From assembly GCF_901482445.1 (NCBI RefSeq), contig NZ_LR590477.1, forward strand, positions 1,054,001-1,118,000: 64,000 nt of DNA, read 5' to 3'. This DNA is from Neisseria lactamica (GTDB lineage: Bacteria; Pseudomonadota; Gammaproteobacteria; Burkholderiales; Neisseriaceae). The notes beneath the pieces are model-generated. The model saw only the letters and a program-made list of their open reading frames with translations, had not been told where the DNA came from and did not search any database. Both the position numbers and the translations under genes were made by a program. Below, piece by piece: positions 47,309-56,123 of this stretch. Numbering within the stretch: position 1 is the first letter of the stretch; the number at the start of each line of letters is the position of its first letter.

Positions 47309-48664
47309 ATGAAAGCACCCGAACTCTTATTGCCCGCCGGCGGATTGGAAAGAATGCGCGCCGCCTACGATTACGGCGCAGATGCCGTTTACGCCGGCAG
47401 CCCGCGTTATTCCCTGCGCGCCCGCAATAACGAATTTGCCAAACTCGACGTTCTCGAGCAAGGCATTAAAGAAGCGCACGAACGCAACAAAAAATTCTTC
47501 CTTACCGTCAATACGCTGCCGCACAACTCCAAACTCAAAACCTTCGTCTCCGATATGGAGCCCTTGATTGCGATGAAGCCCGACGCGCTGATTATGGCGG
47601 ATCCGGGCTTGATTATGACCGTGCGCGAAAAATGGCCGGAAATGCCGATCCACCTGTCCGTACAAGCCAACACCACCAACTACTGGGGCGTGAAATTCTG
47701 GCAGAATATCGGCGTCGAACGCATCATCCTGTCGCGCGAATTGAGTATGGAAGAAATCGCCGAAATCCGCCAACAATGCCCCGACATCGAACTCGAAGTC
47801 TTCATCCACGGCGCATTGTGCATCGCCTACTCAGGCCGCTGCCTGTTGTCGGGCTATTTCAACCACCGCGACCCCAACCAAGGCACCTGCACCAACTCCT
47901 GCCGTTGGGATTACAAGGTTCACAACGCCACCGAAAGCGATGCGGGCGACGCCCAGCTTCTGCAAGGTTTTAACTTTGAAAAAGCTCAAGAAGAAGCCAA
48001 CCAAAACTTTGAAGGCATCAACGGTCAGAAACGCCATCCCTACGCCGACAAGGTTTTCCTGATTGAAGAGTCCAACCGACCGGGCGAGATGATGCCGATT
48101 ATGGAAGACGAACACGGCACCTACATCATGAATTCCAAAGACCTGCGCGGTATTGAAGTCGTCGAAAAACTCGCCAAAATCGGCGTGGACAGCCTCAAAG
48201 TCGAAGGCCGCACCAAGTCGCTCTATTATGTTGCACGCGTCGCCCAGTCCTACCGCAAAGCGATTGATGATGCCGTCGCAGGCCGTCCGTTTGATTACAG
48301 CCTGTTGAGCGAACTCGAAGGCCTCGCCAACCGCGGCTACACCAGCGGCTTCCTCGAACGCCACCAAACCCAAGACTATCAAAACTACCTGACCGGCCAC
48401 TCCATCGCCAAACAAAGCCAATACGTCGGCCACGTTACCGAAATCGACGCTGAAGGTTGGGCAACAGTGGAAGTTAAAAACCGCTTCGCCGTCGGCGATT
48501 CGCTCGAAATCATCCACCCGAGCGGCAACCAAACCATCAAATTGGAACAAATGACCCGCAAAGGCCAGCCTGTCGATGTAGCACCGGGCAACGGCATTCA
48601 GGTCAAAATCCCCAATATGCGGGGTAAAGAAAAAGCCCTCATCGCACGCGTATTGAACCCCTGA
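47309..48664 (+). CDS. trhP: tRNA uridine 5-hydroxylation protein (U32 peptidase family)
   Basis: This 451-residue protein is of the YegQ/TrhP type, needed for prephenate-dependent hydroxylation of U34 in tRNA, and was earlier annotated as a collagenase-like protease ('col' in Neisseria). The U32 signature runs from EVFIHGALC to SGRC (about 157-177), followed by further cysteines (GTCTNSC) that may hold an iron-sulfur cluster. Length and C-terminal domain match the family. It marks one edge of the exchangeable locus that ends at hemO. Confidence 0.9.
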   Translation: MKAPELLLPAGGLERMRAAYDYGADAVYAGSPRYSLRARNNEFAKLDVLEQGIKEAHERNKKFFLTVNTLPHNSKLKTFVSDMEPLIAMKPDALIMADPGLIMTVREKWPEMPIHLSVQANTTNYWGVKFWQNIGVERIILSRELSMEEIAEIRQQCPDIELEVFIHGALCIAYSGRCLLSGYFNHRDPNQGTCTNSCRWDYKVHNATESDAGDAQLLQGFNFEKAQEEANQNFEGINGQKRHPYADKVFLIEESNRPGEMMPIMEDEHGTYIMNSKDLRGIEVVEKLAKIGVDSLKVEGRTKSLYYVARVAQSYRKAIDDAVAGRPFDYSLLSELEGLANRGYTSGFLERHQTQDYQNYLTGHSIAKQSQYVGHVTEIDAEGWATVEVKNRFAVGDSLEIIHPSGNQTIKLEQMTRKGQPVDVAPGNGIQVKIPNMRGKEKALIARVLNP

Positions 48665-48670
48665 GCCACA

Positions 48671-48701
48671 ATGCCGTCTGAAACCTGTTTTCAGACGGCA
48701 T
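48671..48701 (+). terminator. Uptake-sequence terminator of trhP
   Basis: An inverted 12-mer pair with a TTTTG tail lies seven bases beyond the trhP stop. An uptake-sequence-containing repeat downstream of col is reported to be one edge of exchangeable cassettes at this place. Confidence 0.75.
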
Positions 48702-48760
48702 TTTGTTGAATCTTACGGTACAATGCTAATGATTTCCCACAGCAAACAAGGACATCCGAC

Positions 48761-49273
48761 ATGAAAAAAATCCTCATACTCTCCGCCGCCGCCCTGATGC
48801 TGGCAGCCTGCCAATCCGGCCGCGCGCCTAAAAACACGCACACGGCATCCGCCGGCACACCAGCCGGAGAATCATGCAAAGTTATCCGCGGAGACACCGC
48901 AGGAAGCGGCAAAAACATCATTTACCGTTGCAGCAACGGTCAGGCGGCAATAAATGCAGCCATTGCAGACGGCGTATTGGAATCCGGGATTCCCGTCAGC
49001 TTCGGCGGCGGGGGCGTACCGGTTGCAAACGGCAGGAATCTGGTTACACGGCAAGCAGCAAACGGCGTTGGCAAATCCGACTCAGAGGCCTGCGAACGCG
49101 CCCTAATCAATGCCGCCCGCAAATTCCAACAGACCGCAGGCAAACTCGGCGGACGCAGTATTACCGGCTTCCACAGCTACTTCGACAAGCAGCCGCTGCA
49201 AGGCGGACAATACGACTGTCAGGCAGGCTCGTTCCACGTCCGCGTGGTCATGCGCGCCAATGTCGTCCGTTAA
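48761..49273 (+). CDS. Putative lipoprotein
   Basis: This 170-residue protein has a lipoprotein signal (LAAC, Cys17). It includes Gly-rich FGGGGVPVANG (about 87-97) and cysteines at about 39, 57, 109 and 149 that could form two disulfides. It belongs to a neisserial lipoprotein family I cannot name or assign a role. The last 40 codons, with the terminator, are repeated as a fragment at 50413-50589. A ribosome site AAGGA stands before the ATG. Confidence 0.8.
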   Translation: MKKILILSAAALMLAACQSGRAPKNTHTASAGTPAGESCKVIRGDTAGSGKNIIYRCSNGQAAINAAIADGVLESGIPVSFGGGGVPVANGRNLVTRQAANGVGKSDSEACERALINAARKFQQTAGKLGGRSITGFHSYFDKQPLQGGQYDCQAGSFHVRVVMRANVVR

Positions 49274-49290
49274 CATATCGGCAACCAAAA

Positions 49291-49321
49291 ATGCCGTCTG
49301 AAACATTTTTTCAGACGGCAT
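49291..49321 (+). terminator. Uptake-sequence terminator of the lipoprotein gene
   Basis: An inverted 12-mer pair around an A/T-rich loop, followed by TTTT, lies 17 bases beyond the stop codon. The same hairpin recurs at 50560-50589. Confidence 0.8.
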
Positions 49322-49417
49322 TTTTAATCCCCTTGCCTGATTGTGCGGCAGATTCAGATCGGGGCACACCTATAGTCCACGACGGAAGTCTGGCTTTTAA
49401 GCGAAGACAATAACCGA

Positions 49418-49439
49418 AAAGACCGCCTCGGCGGTCTTT
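49418..49439 (-). terminator. Terminator of the toxin-antitoxin module
   Basis: AAAGACCGCC / GGCGGTCTTT with a TCG loop forms a tight hairpin with U-runs on either strand. It lies 25 bases downstream of the PIN toxin gene stop. Confidence 0.8.
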
Positions 49440-49464
49440 CTTGTGTACACAGTTTCTATATTTG

Positions 49465-49851
49465 TCAGCTTGATGCGTTGACAACTCTAATTCCATATTG
49501 CGGAATATATTCATCGACAGTCATCAGTTCAAAGCCTTCCGCTTGGGTTTGTGCAATCAACATCCTATCGAAAGGGTCTTTGTGTATTTCCGGAAGGCTT
49601 CCAGCCTGTTTTGCATGAAACAGACCTATAGGCAGCATTTCAAAATCCTCTTCTTGAAGCACATCAAAAAACTCTTCCGGTAATTTCAACAACCCCTTGT
49701 TCTGCTTGATGGAAATTTCCCAAATACTTGCCGCACTGACAAAGATCGCATTTCTCGGATTTTCTATCAGTTTGCGTGCAGATGTCCCCAGTTTCTTGTC
49801 ATCCAACAACCACCACAGCAAAGCATGGGTATCAAGCAGAATCTTTCTCAC
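49465..49851 (-). CDS. VapC-type PIN-domain toxin
   Basis: This 128-residue PIN-domain RNase is the toxin of a type II module. Conserved acidic residues are visible: the first Asp in LLDTHALLWW (Asp7), a central Glu in SIWEISIK, and Asp residues in DPFDRMLIAQ and MTVDEYI. VapC-type toxins usually cut tRNA or rRNA; the target here is unknown. Its start overlaps the end of the antitoxin gene by four bases. It lies inside the exchangeable locus between two copies of a lipoprotein gene tail. Confidence 0.88.
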   Translation of the reverse strand: MRKILLDTHALLWWLLDDKKLGTSARKLIENPRNAIFVSAASIWEISIKQNKGLLKLPEEFFDVLQEEDFEMLPIGLFHAKQAGSLPEIHKDPFDRMLIAQTQAEGFELMTVDEYIPQYGIRVVNASS

Positions 49852-50093
49852 AGAGCCGACTCCTCAAATAAAGCTGCCGTTTCATTGTCATTCTCAAGAA
49901 TACGTGAAATATCCGTATTTTCCATATGACTGAATTTTTTCAACCTTCCTGCATTTCGTGCTGGTTTTTCAATACCGGTTAGTTGGACGCAAGGCTTACC
50001 TGCCTTCGCAATAATAACGATTTCCCCTGCTTCTGCTCTTTGAATCAATTGACTCAAATTGGTTTTTGCCTGATGAATATTTGCTTGAAACAT
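49848..50093 (-). CDS. Phd/YefM-family antitoxin
   Basis: The antitoxin begins MFQANIHQAKTNLSQLI, the DNA-binding start of Phd/YefM proteins, followed by AGEIVIIAKAGKP and a C-terminal tail that would neutralise the toxin. An upstream in-frame ATG at 50105 would add four residues. Such antitoxins repress their own operon. The overlapping VapC-type toxin is downstream. Upstream of the start, TTAGCTAA and TTAACTAA half-sites near 50108-50125 are a possible operator. Confidence 0.85.
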   Translation of the reverse strand: MFQANIHQAKTNLSQLIQRAEAGEIVIIAKAGKPCVQLTGIEKPARNAGRLKKFSHMENTDISRILENDNETAALFEESAL

Positions 50094-50105
50094 AACACTT
50101 CTCAT

Positions 50106-50412
50106 GATTAGCTAACTTAACTAATATACATCATTACCAAGATTTTGGGAATCTCATTACATATATTTGATTATATCCGCCGTTTTATTCACACCTTGCT
50201 ATTTAGTAACAATCTGTAGATTAGCACTAAACAAAACAACCTCCGCAATAGAGGGAATAGAGAGCTGTTTTGTTTAGTGTAAATTTATCTTAAGTAATCA
50301 ACGGATCGTTAAAACACAGCCAATTACTTCTTGATCGGCAAGCATTATTATTTTCCCATAAATCAAACGTCTGACACGGCATTATAAACACAATGCGGCA
50401 TCTGCCGCCACC
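50106..50412. other. Spacer upstream of the toxin-antitoxin module
   Basis: No gene is seen. It holds the TTAGCTAA/TTAACTAA half-sites near the antitoxin start, an AATATA (-10 candidate on the minus strand, about 50118-50124) and an unusual long hairpin at 50225-50279. Confidence 0.5.
50225..50279. repeat. Inverted repeat with 14-bp perfect arms
   Basis: CACTAAACAAAACA (50225-50238) and its perfect complement (50266-50279) flank 27 bases. It could be a terminator, an RNA structure or a small element. No T-run follows it directly, and I do not recognise it. Confidence 0.6.
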
Positions 50413-50589
50413 CTTGCGGACGCGGCGTTACCGGCTTCCACAGCTACTTTGACAAGCAGCCGCTGCAAGGCGGGCAATACGACTGTCAGGCAGGCTCGTT
50501 CCACGTCCGCGTGGTTATGCGCGCCAATGTCGTCCGTTAAACATATCGGCAACCAAAAAATGCCGTCTGAAACATTTTTCAGACGGCAT
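50413..50589 (+). pseudogene. Duplicate 3' end of the lipoprotein gene
   Basis: Codons for GFHSYFDKQPLQGGQYDC through VVMRANVVR, the stop codon and the following uptake-sequence hairpin are nearly identical to 49148-49321. The upstream part of the gene is missing and no start is present. With the intact gene it forms direct repeats of about 175 bp flanking the PIN toxin module. Confidence 0.85.
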
Positions 50590-51379
50590 AGTTCATAAAT
50601 CAAATCGGTAATACAGATAATCGTTCAATTAGGATTGCTTCTGCAGGTGGGACAACACATCAAGGTGTTGCCCGATGCCCTGTCGGAAGGAAACGCCACT
50701 GTTCCCGACTGTGAAACACAGGATAAATATCAACGGGCGTTTGCTTCTTTTTTGCCTGCAAATACGCCGAAGCCGTCTTTTCTATTATCTTGATTTTTAT
50801 AGTCGTATCTGCCTGCCATTTCCGCGCCATCTTCACCATAAAATTTCCCGGAAATATCGCCTTGATCATTATCCGATTTCCACTTACCTTGAAATCCACT
50901 TCCATCGATACTTGCAGTAAATTCTTGCATCCCCATACCTGAAGGATCTTTGGTATCAATTTTTCCTGTTAAGGTTTTCTGTGAGAAATCAACATTTGCC
51001 GTAAATGTTCCTGCAGCTTGATATGCACTATTATTAAACCAATTGTTTTCGTATGCTTTCTTAAAATGCAGCACCTTTCCATTGTATGTTGCATTACCCA
51101 CCGGCAATTGTTCTGTCGGTTTACCCTGTACAAAAAGGGTGTATGTGCCGTCTTCTAATTTAACAGCTCCATAAATCAGATTCTTATATTGTTTTTGAGA
51201 AACCATTACCTTGTTAAAATCACTCATCAAACCGGGGTGATTTCTACTTGATACTGGCTCATCAGCTTTCGTTAAGTCAATGGTTTCCCCATCAATCATC
51301 AACGTCGTGATTTCTCCCGTGCCGTCAAAATATTTCTCGCCAAACACGCCTGTTTTAGGTTGATTATCGGCAGCATTTT

Positions 51380-51387
51380 GGGGGGGG
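51380..51387. repeat. G8/C8 tract at the frame break
   Basis: Eight G on the plus strand are eight C in the coding strand of the lipoprotein gene. Seven C would restore the frame, so this is a slippage or phase-switch candidate. Confidence 0.7.
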
Positions 51388-51871
51388 TTGGTCTTGGGGA
51401 GGATGGGCGGTCGGGTCGTCGCCTTGCAACTCCTCTTCCGCATCCTGCCTGCCGCTTGCTTCATCAGCCTGCATCCCGTCTTGCCCCGCCCCTTCGGAAT
51501 TTTCGGCTTCCGACGGCGGGTTTGCACCTTCGGTATTCGTCGCAACCTCAGTATGTTCGGCGTTTTCAGAAGGAGGGTTTGCCGGCATCCCTGTGCCTTC
51601 GCTTACAGCGTTTCCTTCCGTACCATCTAGAGATTCCGCATTTTTCGGCGCATCGGTATCTTGATTGCCGCCATCCGTCCCTCCGGCGGCATTGCCGGGC
51701 ATACGGTTGTTTTCAGGCTGCTTGCCGGATGTGTCGGCTGCCGGCGCATTATCATTATGTTGGGGCGCATCATTTTGCACTCCGCCATCAGCTCCTGCCG
51801 GCGCGTCTTCCCCTTGCGTATCTTTAGGCGGTATTTCTGTTTTAGAATCCCCGCCATCCCCACCTGCCGAG

Positions 51872-51941
51872 GGGCTTGCCGTATCAGCACCTGTAGCAGG
51901 GCTTGCCGTATCAGCACCTGTAGCAGGGTTTCCCGTATCAG
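51872..51941. repeat. 27-bp tandem repeats in the lipoprotein gene
   Basis: Two exact 27-bp units (51872-51898 and 51899-51925) and a partial third encode ATGADTASP repeats. Directly after, another G8/C8 tract (51943-51950) lies in frame. Confidence 0.8.
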
Positions 51942-52205
51942 TGGGGGGGGCAACTTTATTTGACGGTGTTTCTGAGGATTTGACCGCAGGCGCATCCCCT
52001 CCTCCTGAAATACAGGCGGAAAGGGCAAGGACGGATGCCATTGCAAGCAGGCTTGGTTTGAAAGGAATCGTCATAATTATCTCCTATGGCATATTTTTAA
52101 TAAAAAATATGATAATTATTTATATCTGATGGTTTGAAAAATGCCATCATACGCGGCAGAAAATACGGTTCCGCTTCACGAGCCGAGGCGAAACCGTAAA
52201 ATATA

Positions 52206-52835
52206 TCAATGCCTGTGCGGCATCATACCCTCGGGGGCTTCGGCATCGGCTGCCAAGCCGAAGGTTTCGCGCAACACGACTTTGTAGAATGCAAAGGCTT
52301 CGCGTGCGCCTTGGATGGCTTCCGCTTCGGCTTCGGGAGTCAAGTTCAAGGCGTTCAGATGCTCGACAAAGGCACGCCAGTGTTTGCCGCGTCCGTCGGG
52401 ATGGAGAGCAAGGTGCCTCGCGCCGTGTTCGCCGTTGTAATCGAGTTTTTGCGCGTGCTTGAACAGAAATGCCGCGCCCAAATTAGAACCTTCGGCGCAA
52501 TACAGCCAGCCGATGGCTTTATTGCCGGTTTCGTGTGGCAATTCTTTGTCAAATTTGTAAGGCTCTTCGCCCAAGTCTTTCAAGTCTTGCGTTACGGCAT
52601 CGTATCGCGCCATATATTCCAACTCGGGAATGGCTTTGTTTAATTCGGCATCTTTATAAATATGATCGACGGCCTTGTGGAAAACGGATTGGAGTTTCAA
52701 AAATTTAATGTAGTTTTCTTTGCTGACAAACGGTTGGACAAACATAACGAGATTATCCACGCTGTCGTGAACCGCCGTGGTATCCGCCTTCAGGCGTTTG
52801 GCAAACGTCAGGGCTTGATTTTCGGTTTCGCTCAT
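52206..52835 (-). CDS. hemO: Heme oxygenase
   Basis: HemO cleaves imported haem to release iron, biliverdin and CO. The start MSETENQALTF gives 209 residues, the length I recall for the neisserial enzyme; longer in-frame extensions are not supported. The haem ligand His23 lies in TTAVHDSVDN, and the distal helix GWLYCAEGSNLGAA is present. In meningococci hmbR, the haemoglobin receptor, often follows hemO; here the exl-type lipoprotein follows instead. A candidate operator lies about 70 bp upstream. Confidence 0.96.
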   Translation of the reverse strand: MSETENQALTFAKRLKADTTAVHDSVDNLVMFVQPFVSKENYIKFLKLQSVFHKAVDHIYKDAELNKAIPELEYMARYDAVTQDLKDLGEEPYKFDKELPHETGNKAIGWLYCAEGSNLGAAFLFKHAQKLDYNGEHGARHLALHPDGRGKHWRAFVEHLNALNLTPEAEAEAIQGAREAFAFYKVVLRETFGLAADAEAPEGMMPHRH

Positions 52836-52904
52836 AGCTTTTCCTTTGTCGGTAAGGGGTAAGGATGCGGGGCGGGCAAAATCCGTACCTGACCGCATAC
52901 AAAA

Positions 52905-52925
52905 ATAATAAACGAGATTTATTAT
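52905..52925. promoter_or_regulatory. Candidate Fur operator upstream of hemO
   Basis: ATAATAAA and TTTATTAT form an 8-bp inverted repeat around CGAGA, about 70 bp upstream of hemO. It only partly matches the 19-base Fur consensus (about 11 of 19). hemO is iron-regulated in Neisseria, so a Fur site is expected here. Confidence 0.4.
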
Positions 52926-53164
52926 CACATATTTTTGGAAAAAATATCATTTGCGTGATGTTTTTAAGCAGGTATTTTACTATTCTTTACAGAATCGGGA
53001 TTTTATCAAATGGGTTCGGCAGTCGGCGGACAGACGCTCAAAAAATATTTTTGCCGGACGACAAGGGTTTGTTCATACTGCCGAACCTGCCGGTTTTGCA
53101 TCCTGATTGGGTGTATCGCCTTTTTTCCTTTATAATGCCGCCACTTATATTTGCCACTTTCCCG

Positions 53165-54469
53165 ATGAAGCCGTTTGCCGAAAATATCCCCCACAGCCTT
53201 CGCGGCAACTGCTGCGACGAAGCCCTGCCGCCGCATACGGTAGATTGTCCGGAATGCGGCTGCCGCGCGGATGTACCCCGGTTGGACAGTGGAGAAGCGG
53301 CGTTCTGTCCCCGTTGCGGACACAAACTCTTCAGGGTGGGCAGGCATCCTTTTTCCGTCCCGCCCGCCTATGCGGCGGCTTCGCTGATTTTAATGGCGTT
53401 TGCTTACGGTATGACGTATATCGAGGTCGGGATACCGGGTGCGGCATCCGTCCTTTCGCTGCCCGAGATGATGCGCCTGATGGTGTTTCAGGATTATGGT
53501 TTTTTGGCCGAAGTGATGTTTGTGCTGACTTTCGGCGCGCCGGTTCTGTTTCTGCTGCTGTGCCTGTATGTCTATGCCGCGCTGATACGGAAACAGGCGT
53601 ATCCTGCGCTGCGTTTGGCAACGCGTGTGATGGTGCGCTTGAGACAGGCGATGATGGTGGATGTGTTTTTTGTTTCCACTTTGGTGGCGTATATCAAGCT
53701 CTCGTCTGTGGCAGAGGTTCGCTTCGGGCCGGCGTTTTATCTGATGTTCGCGCTGTCGGTTATGCTGATTCGGACTTCGGTATCGGTTCCCCAGCATTGG
53801 GTGTATTTTCAAATCGGGCGGCTGACGGGGGATAATGCGGTTCAGACGGCATCGGAAGGTAAAACCTGTTGCAGCCGCTGCCTGTATTTCCGCGACAGTG
53901 CCGAATCCCCCTGCGGCGTGTGCGGTGCGGAACTGTACCGCCGACGGCCGAAAAGTCTGAGTATTTCGTCGGCGTTTCTGACGGCGGCGGTTATTTTGTA
54001 TTTCCCTGCCAATATCCTGCCGATTATGATTTCGTCCAATCCTGCCGCCACGGAGGTCAATACCATCCTTAACGGCATCGCTTATATGTGGGACGAGGGC
54101 GACAGGCTGATTGCGGCGGTTATTTTCAGCGCGAGTATTTTGGTGCCGGTACTGAAGATTGCGGCAATGTCGGTTTTGATTGCGTCCGCCCGCTTCGCTT
54201 TGCCAACGGGCGCAAAGAAATTGTCGCACCTCTACCGCATCACCGAAGCGGTCGGCCGCTGGTCGATGATTGATATTTTTGTGATTATTATTTTGATGTG
54301 TTCGTTCCACACTTATGCCGCGCGCGTCATTCCGGGCAGTGCGGCAGTCTATTTCTGCCTGGTCGTGATTCTGACGATGCTGTCCGCCTATTATTTCGAC
54401 CCGCGCCTGCTTTGGGACAAACGCGCTTCAGACGGCATTGCTTTCAACGAAACGGAAAAATATGACTGA
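53165..54469 (+). CDS. pqiA: PqiA-like membrane protein
   Basis: PqiA is the inner-membrane part of the PqiABC lipid transport system, which moves lipids between membranes. The start MKPFAENIPH gives 434 residues; an open frame extends 300 bases upstream but has no family support. Two zinc-ribbon-like Cys sets, DCPECGC with CPRCGH (about 29-58) and CCSRC with CGVCG (about 235-260), each begin a four-helix membrane half. The gene overlaps pqiB by eight bases, so translation is coupled. Uptake sequences occur inside it. Confidence 0.88.
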   Translation: MKPFAENIPHSLRGNCCDEALPPHTVDCPECGCRADVPRLDSGEAAFCPRCGHKLFRVGRHPFSVPPAYAAASLILMAFAYGMTYIEVGIPGAASVLSLPEMMRLMVFQDYGFLAEVMFVLTFGAPVLFLLLCLYVYAALIRKQAYPALRLATRVMVRLRQAMMVDVFFVSTLVAYIKLSSVAEVRFGPAFYLMFALSVMLIRTSVSVPQHWVYFQIGRLTGDNAVQTASEGKTCCSRCLYFRDSAESPCGVCGAELYRRRPKSLSISSAFLTAAVILYFPANILPIMISSNPAATEVNTILNGIAYMWDEGDRLIAAVIFSASILVPVLKIAAMSVLIASARFALPTGAKKLSHLYRITEAVGRWSMIDIFVIIILMCSFHTYAARVIPGSAAVYFCLVVILTMLSAYYFDPRLLWDKRASDGIAFNETEKYD

Positions 54470-56123
54470 CAACAACCCTCCTCCAAACGGACACGCTCAA
54501 GCACGCGTCCGCAAAAACCGCACCTTCCTCTCCGCCGTCTGGCTGGTCCCGCTGATTGCGCTGATTGCCGGCGGCTGGCTTTGGGTTAAGGAAATCCGCA
54601 ACAGGGGGCCTGTGGTTACGCTCTTGATGGACAGCGCGGAAGGCATTGAGGTCAACAATACGGTCATCAAAGTATTGAGCATCGATGTCGGACGCGTTAC
54701 CCGAATCAAACTGCGCGACGACCAAAAAGGCGTGGAAGTAACCGCCCAACTCAATGCGGACGTATCCGGCCTCATCCGCAGCGATACCCAGTTTTGGGTA
54801 GTCAAGCCGCGTATCGACCAAAGCGGCGTAACCGGTTTGGGTACGCTGCTTTCGGGTTCGTACATCGCTTTTACACCCGGCAAAAGCGACGAGGCAAAAG
54901 ACGTGTTCCAGGTGCAGGACATTCCGCCCGTTACCGCCATCGGGCAAAGCGGACTGCGCTTGAATTTGATTGGGAAAAACGACCGCATCCTCAACGTCAA
55001 CAGCCCTGTTTTGTATGAAAACTTTATGGTCGGGCAAATCGAAAGCGCGCATTTCGACCCGTCCGACCAAAGCGTGCATTACACCATCTTCATCCAAAGC
55101 CCCAACGACAAACTGATTCATTCCGCCAGCCGTTTCTGGCTTGAAAGCGGCATCAATATCGAAACCACAGGCAGCGGCATCACACTCAATTCCGCCCCTC
55201 TGCCCGCCCTGCTGTCGGGCGCGATTTCATTTGATTCGCCGAAAACCAAAAACAGTAAAAACGTCAAAAGCGAAGACAGCTTCACGCTTTACGACAGCCG
55301 CAGCGAAGTCGCCAACCTGCCTGACGACCGCTCGCTGTACTACACCGCGTTTTTCAAACAATCCGTACGCGGCCTGACCGTCGGTTCGCCCGTCGAGTAC
55401 AAAGGGCTGAATGTCGGCGTAGTTTCCGATGTCCCTTATTTTGACCGCAACGACAGCCTGCACCTGTTTGAAAACGGCTGGATTCCCGTACGCATCCGCA
55501 TCGAGCCTTCCCGTTTGGAAATCAATGCCGACGAACAAAGCAAAGAGCATTGGAAACAACAATTTCAGACGGCTTTAAACAAAGGCCTGACCGCCACCAT
55601 CTCCAGTAACAACCTGCTGACCGGCAGCAAAATGATTGAGTTGAACGATCAGCCTTCCGCCTCGCCCAAGCTGCGACCGCACACCGTTTATGCAGGCGAT
55701 ACCGTCATCGCCACACGGGGCGGCGGTTTGGACAACTTGCAGGCGAAAGTGGTGGATTTGCTGGACAAGTTCGGCAAACTGCCTTTGGATAAGACGGTTA
55801 CCGAATTGAACGGCTCGCTTGCCGAGCTTAAGTCCACACTCAAATCTGCCAATGCCGCCCTAAGCTCCATCGACAAACTGGTCGGCAAACCGCAGACGCA
55901 AAACATTCCGAACGAGTTGAACCAAACCCTGAAAGAGTTACGTCAAACCCTGCAAGGCGTATCGCCGCAATCGCCTATCTACGGCGACGTACAAAATACG
56001 CTGCAAAGTTTGGACAAAACCTTAAAAGACGTTCAACCCGTCATTAACACTTTGAAAGAAAAACCCAACGCGCTGATTTTCAACAGCAGCAGCAAAGACC
56101 CCATCCCGAAAGGAAGCCGATAA
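54462..56123 (+). CDS. pqiB: MCE-domain protein PqiB
   Basis: PqiB is an inner-membrane-anchored periplasmic MCE protein that forms a tunnel for lipids to the outer membrane. The 553-residue protein has a short N-terminal helix (about 25-43), three MCE domains (about 45-140, 155-260 and 285-400, starting near PVVTLLMDSAEGIEV) and a C-terminal coiled coil (about 430-540) that projects across the periplasm. It overlaps pqiA by eight bases and shares one base (TAATG) with pqiC, so all three are one operon. Confidence 0.93.
   Translation: MTDNNPPPNGHAQARVRKNRTFLSAVWLVPLIALIAGGWLWVKEIRNRGPVVTLLMDSAEGIEVNNTVIKVLSIDVGRVTRIKLRDDQKGVEVTAQLNADVSGLIRSDTQFWVVKPRIDQSGVTGLGTLLSGSYIAFTPGKSDEAKDVFQVQDIPPVTAIGQSGLRLNLIGKNDRILNVNSPVLYENFMVGQIESAHFDPSDQSVHYTIFIQSPNDKLIHSASRFWLESGINIETTGSGITLNSAPLPALLSGAISFDSPKTKNSKNVKSEDSFTLYDSRSEVANLPDDRSLYYTAFFKQSVRGLTVGSPVEYKGLNVGVVSDVPYFDRNDSLHLFENGWIPVRIRIEPSRLEINADEQSKEHWKQQFQTALNKGLTATISSNNLLTGSKMIELNDQPSASPKLRPHTVYAGDTVIATRGGGLDNLQAKVVDLLDKFGKLPLDKTVTELNGSLAELKSTLKSANAALSSIDKLVGKPQTQNIPNELNQTLKELRQTLQGVSPQSPIYGDVQNTLQSLDKTLKDVQPVINTLKEKPNALIFNSSSKDPIPKGSR

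Larger units (their letters stand above)
50730..52074 (-). pseudogene. Exl/NHBA-type TbpB-like surface lipoprotein, out of frame at C8
   Basis: The first frame (52074 to about 51364) encodes a lipoprotein signal (LSAC, Cys21) and a long Pro/Thr/Gly/Glu-rich stretch with 9-residue repeats (ATGADTASP). It then runs off frame at eight C (51380-51387) and stops. One base less would join it to the second frame, which encodes a TbpB/NHBA-like C-terminal barrel with GKFYGEDGAEMAG and ends GVFAGKKEANAR. The join would yield about 447 residues. AGGAG stands before the start. The position beside hemO is that of Exl lipoproteins; NHBA itself lies elsewhere in meningococci. Arg-rich and heparin-binding motif of NHBA are absent. 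Confidence 0.75.

Noticed and set aside
50382..50603. Minus-strand open frame over the duplicated lipoprotein tail
   Set aside because: It is antisense to a clear copy of a known coding end and recurs antisense to the intact gene as well.
50730..52074. Calling the lipoprotein nhba (GNA2132)
   Set aside because: The C-terminal barrel is similar, but the Arg-rich region is missing and the place next to hemO fits the Exl lipoproteins better.
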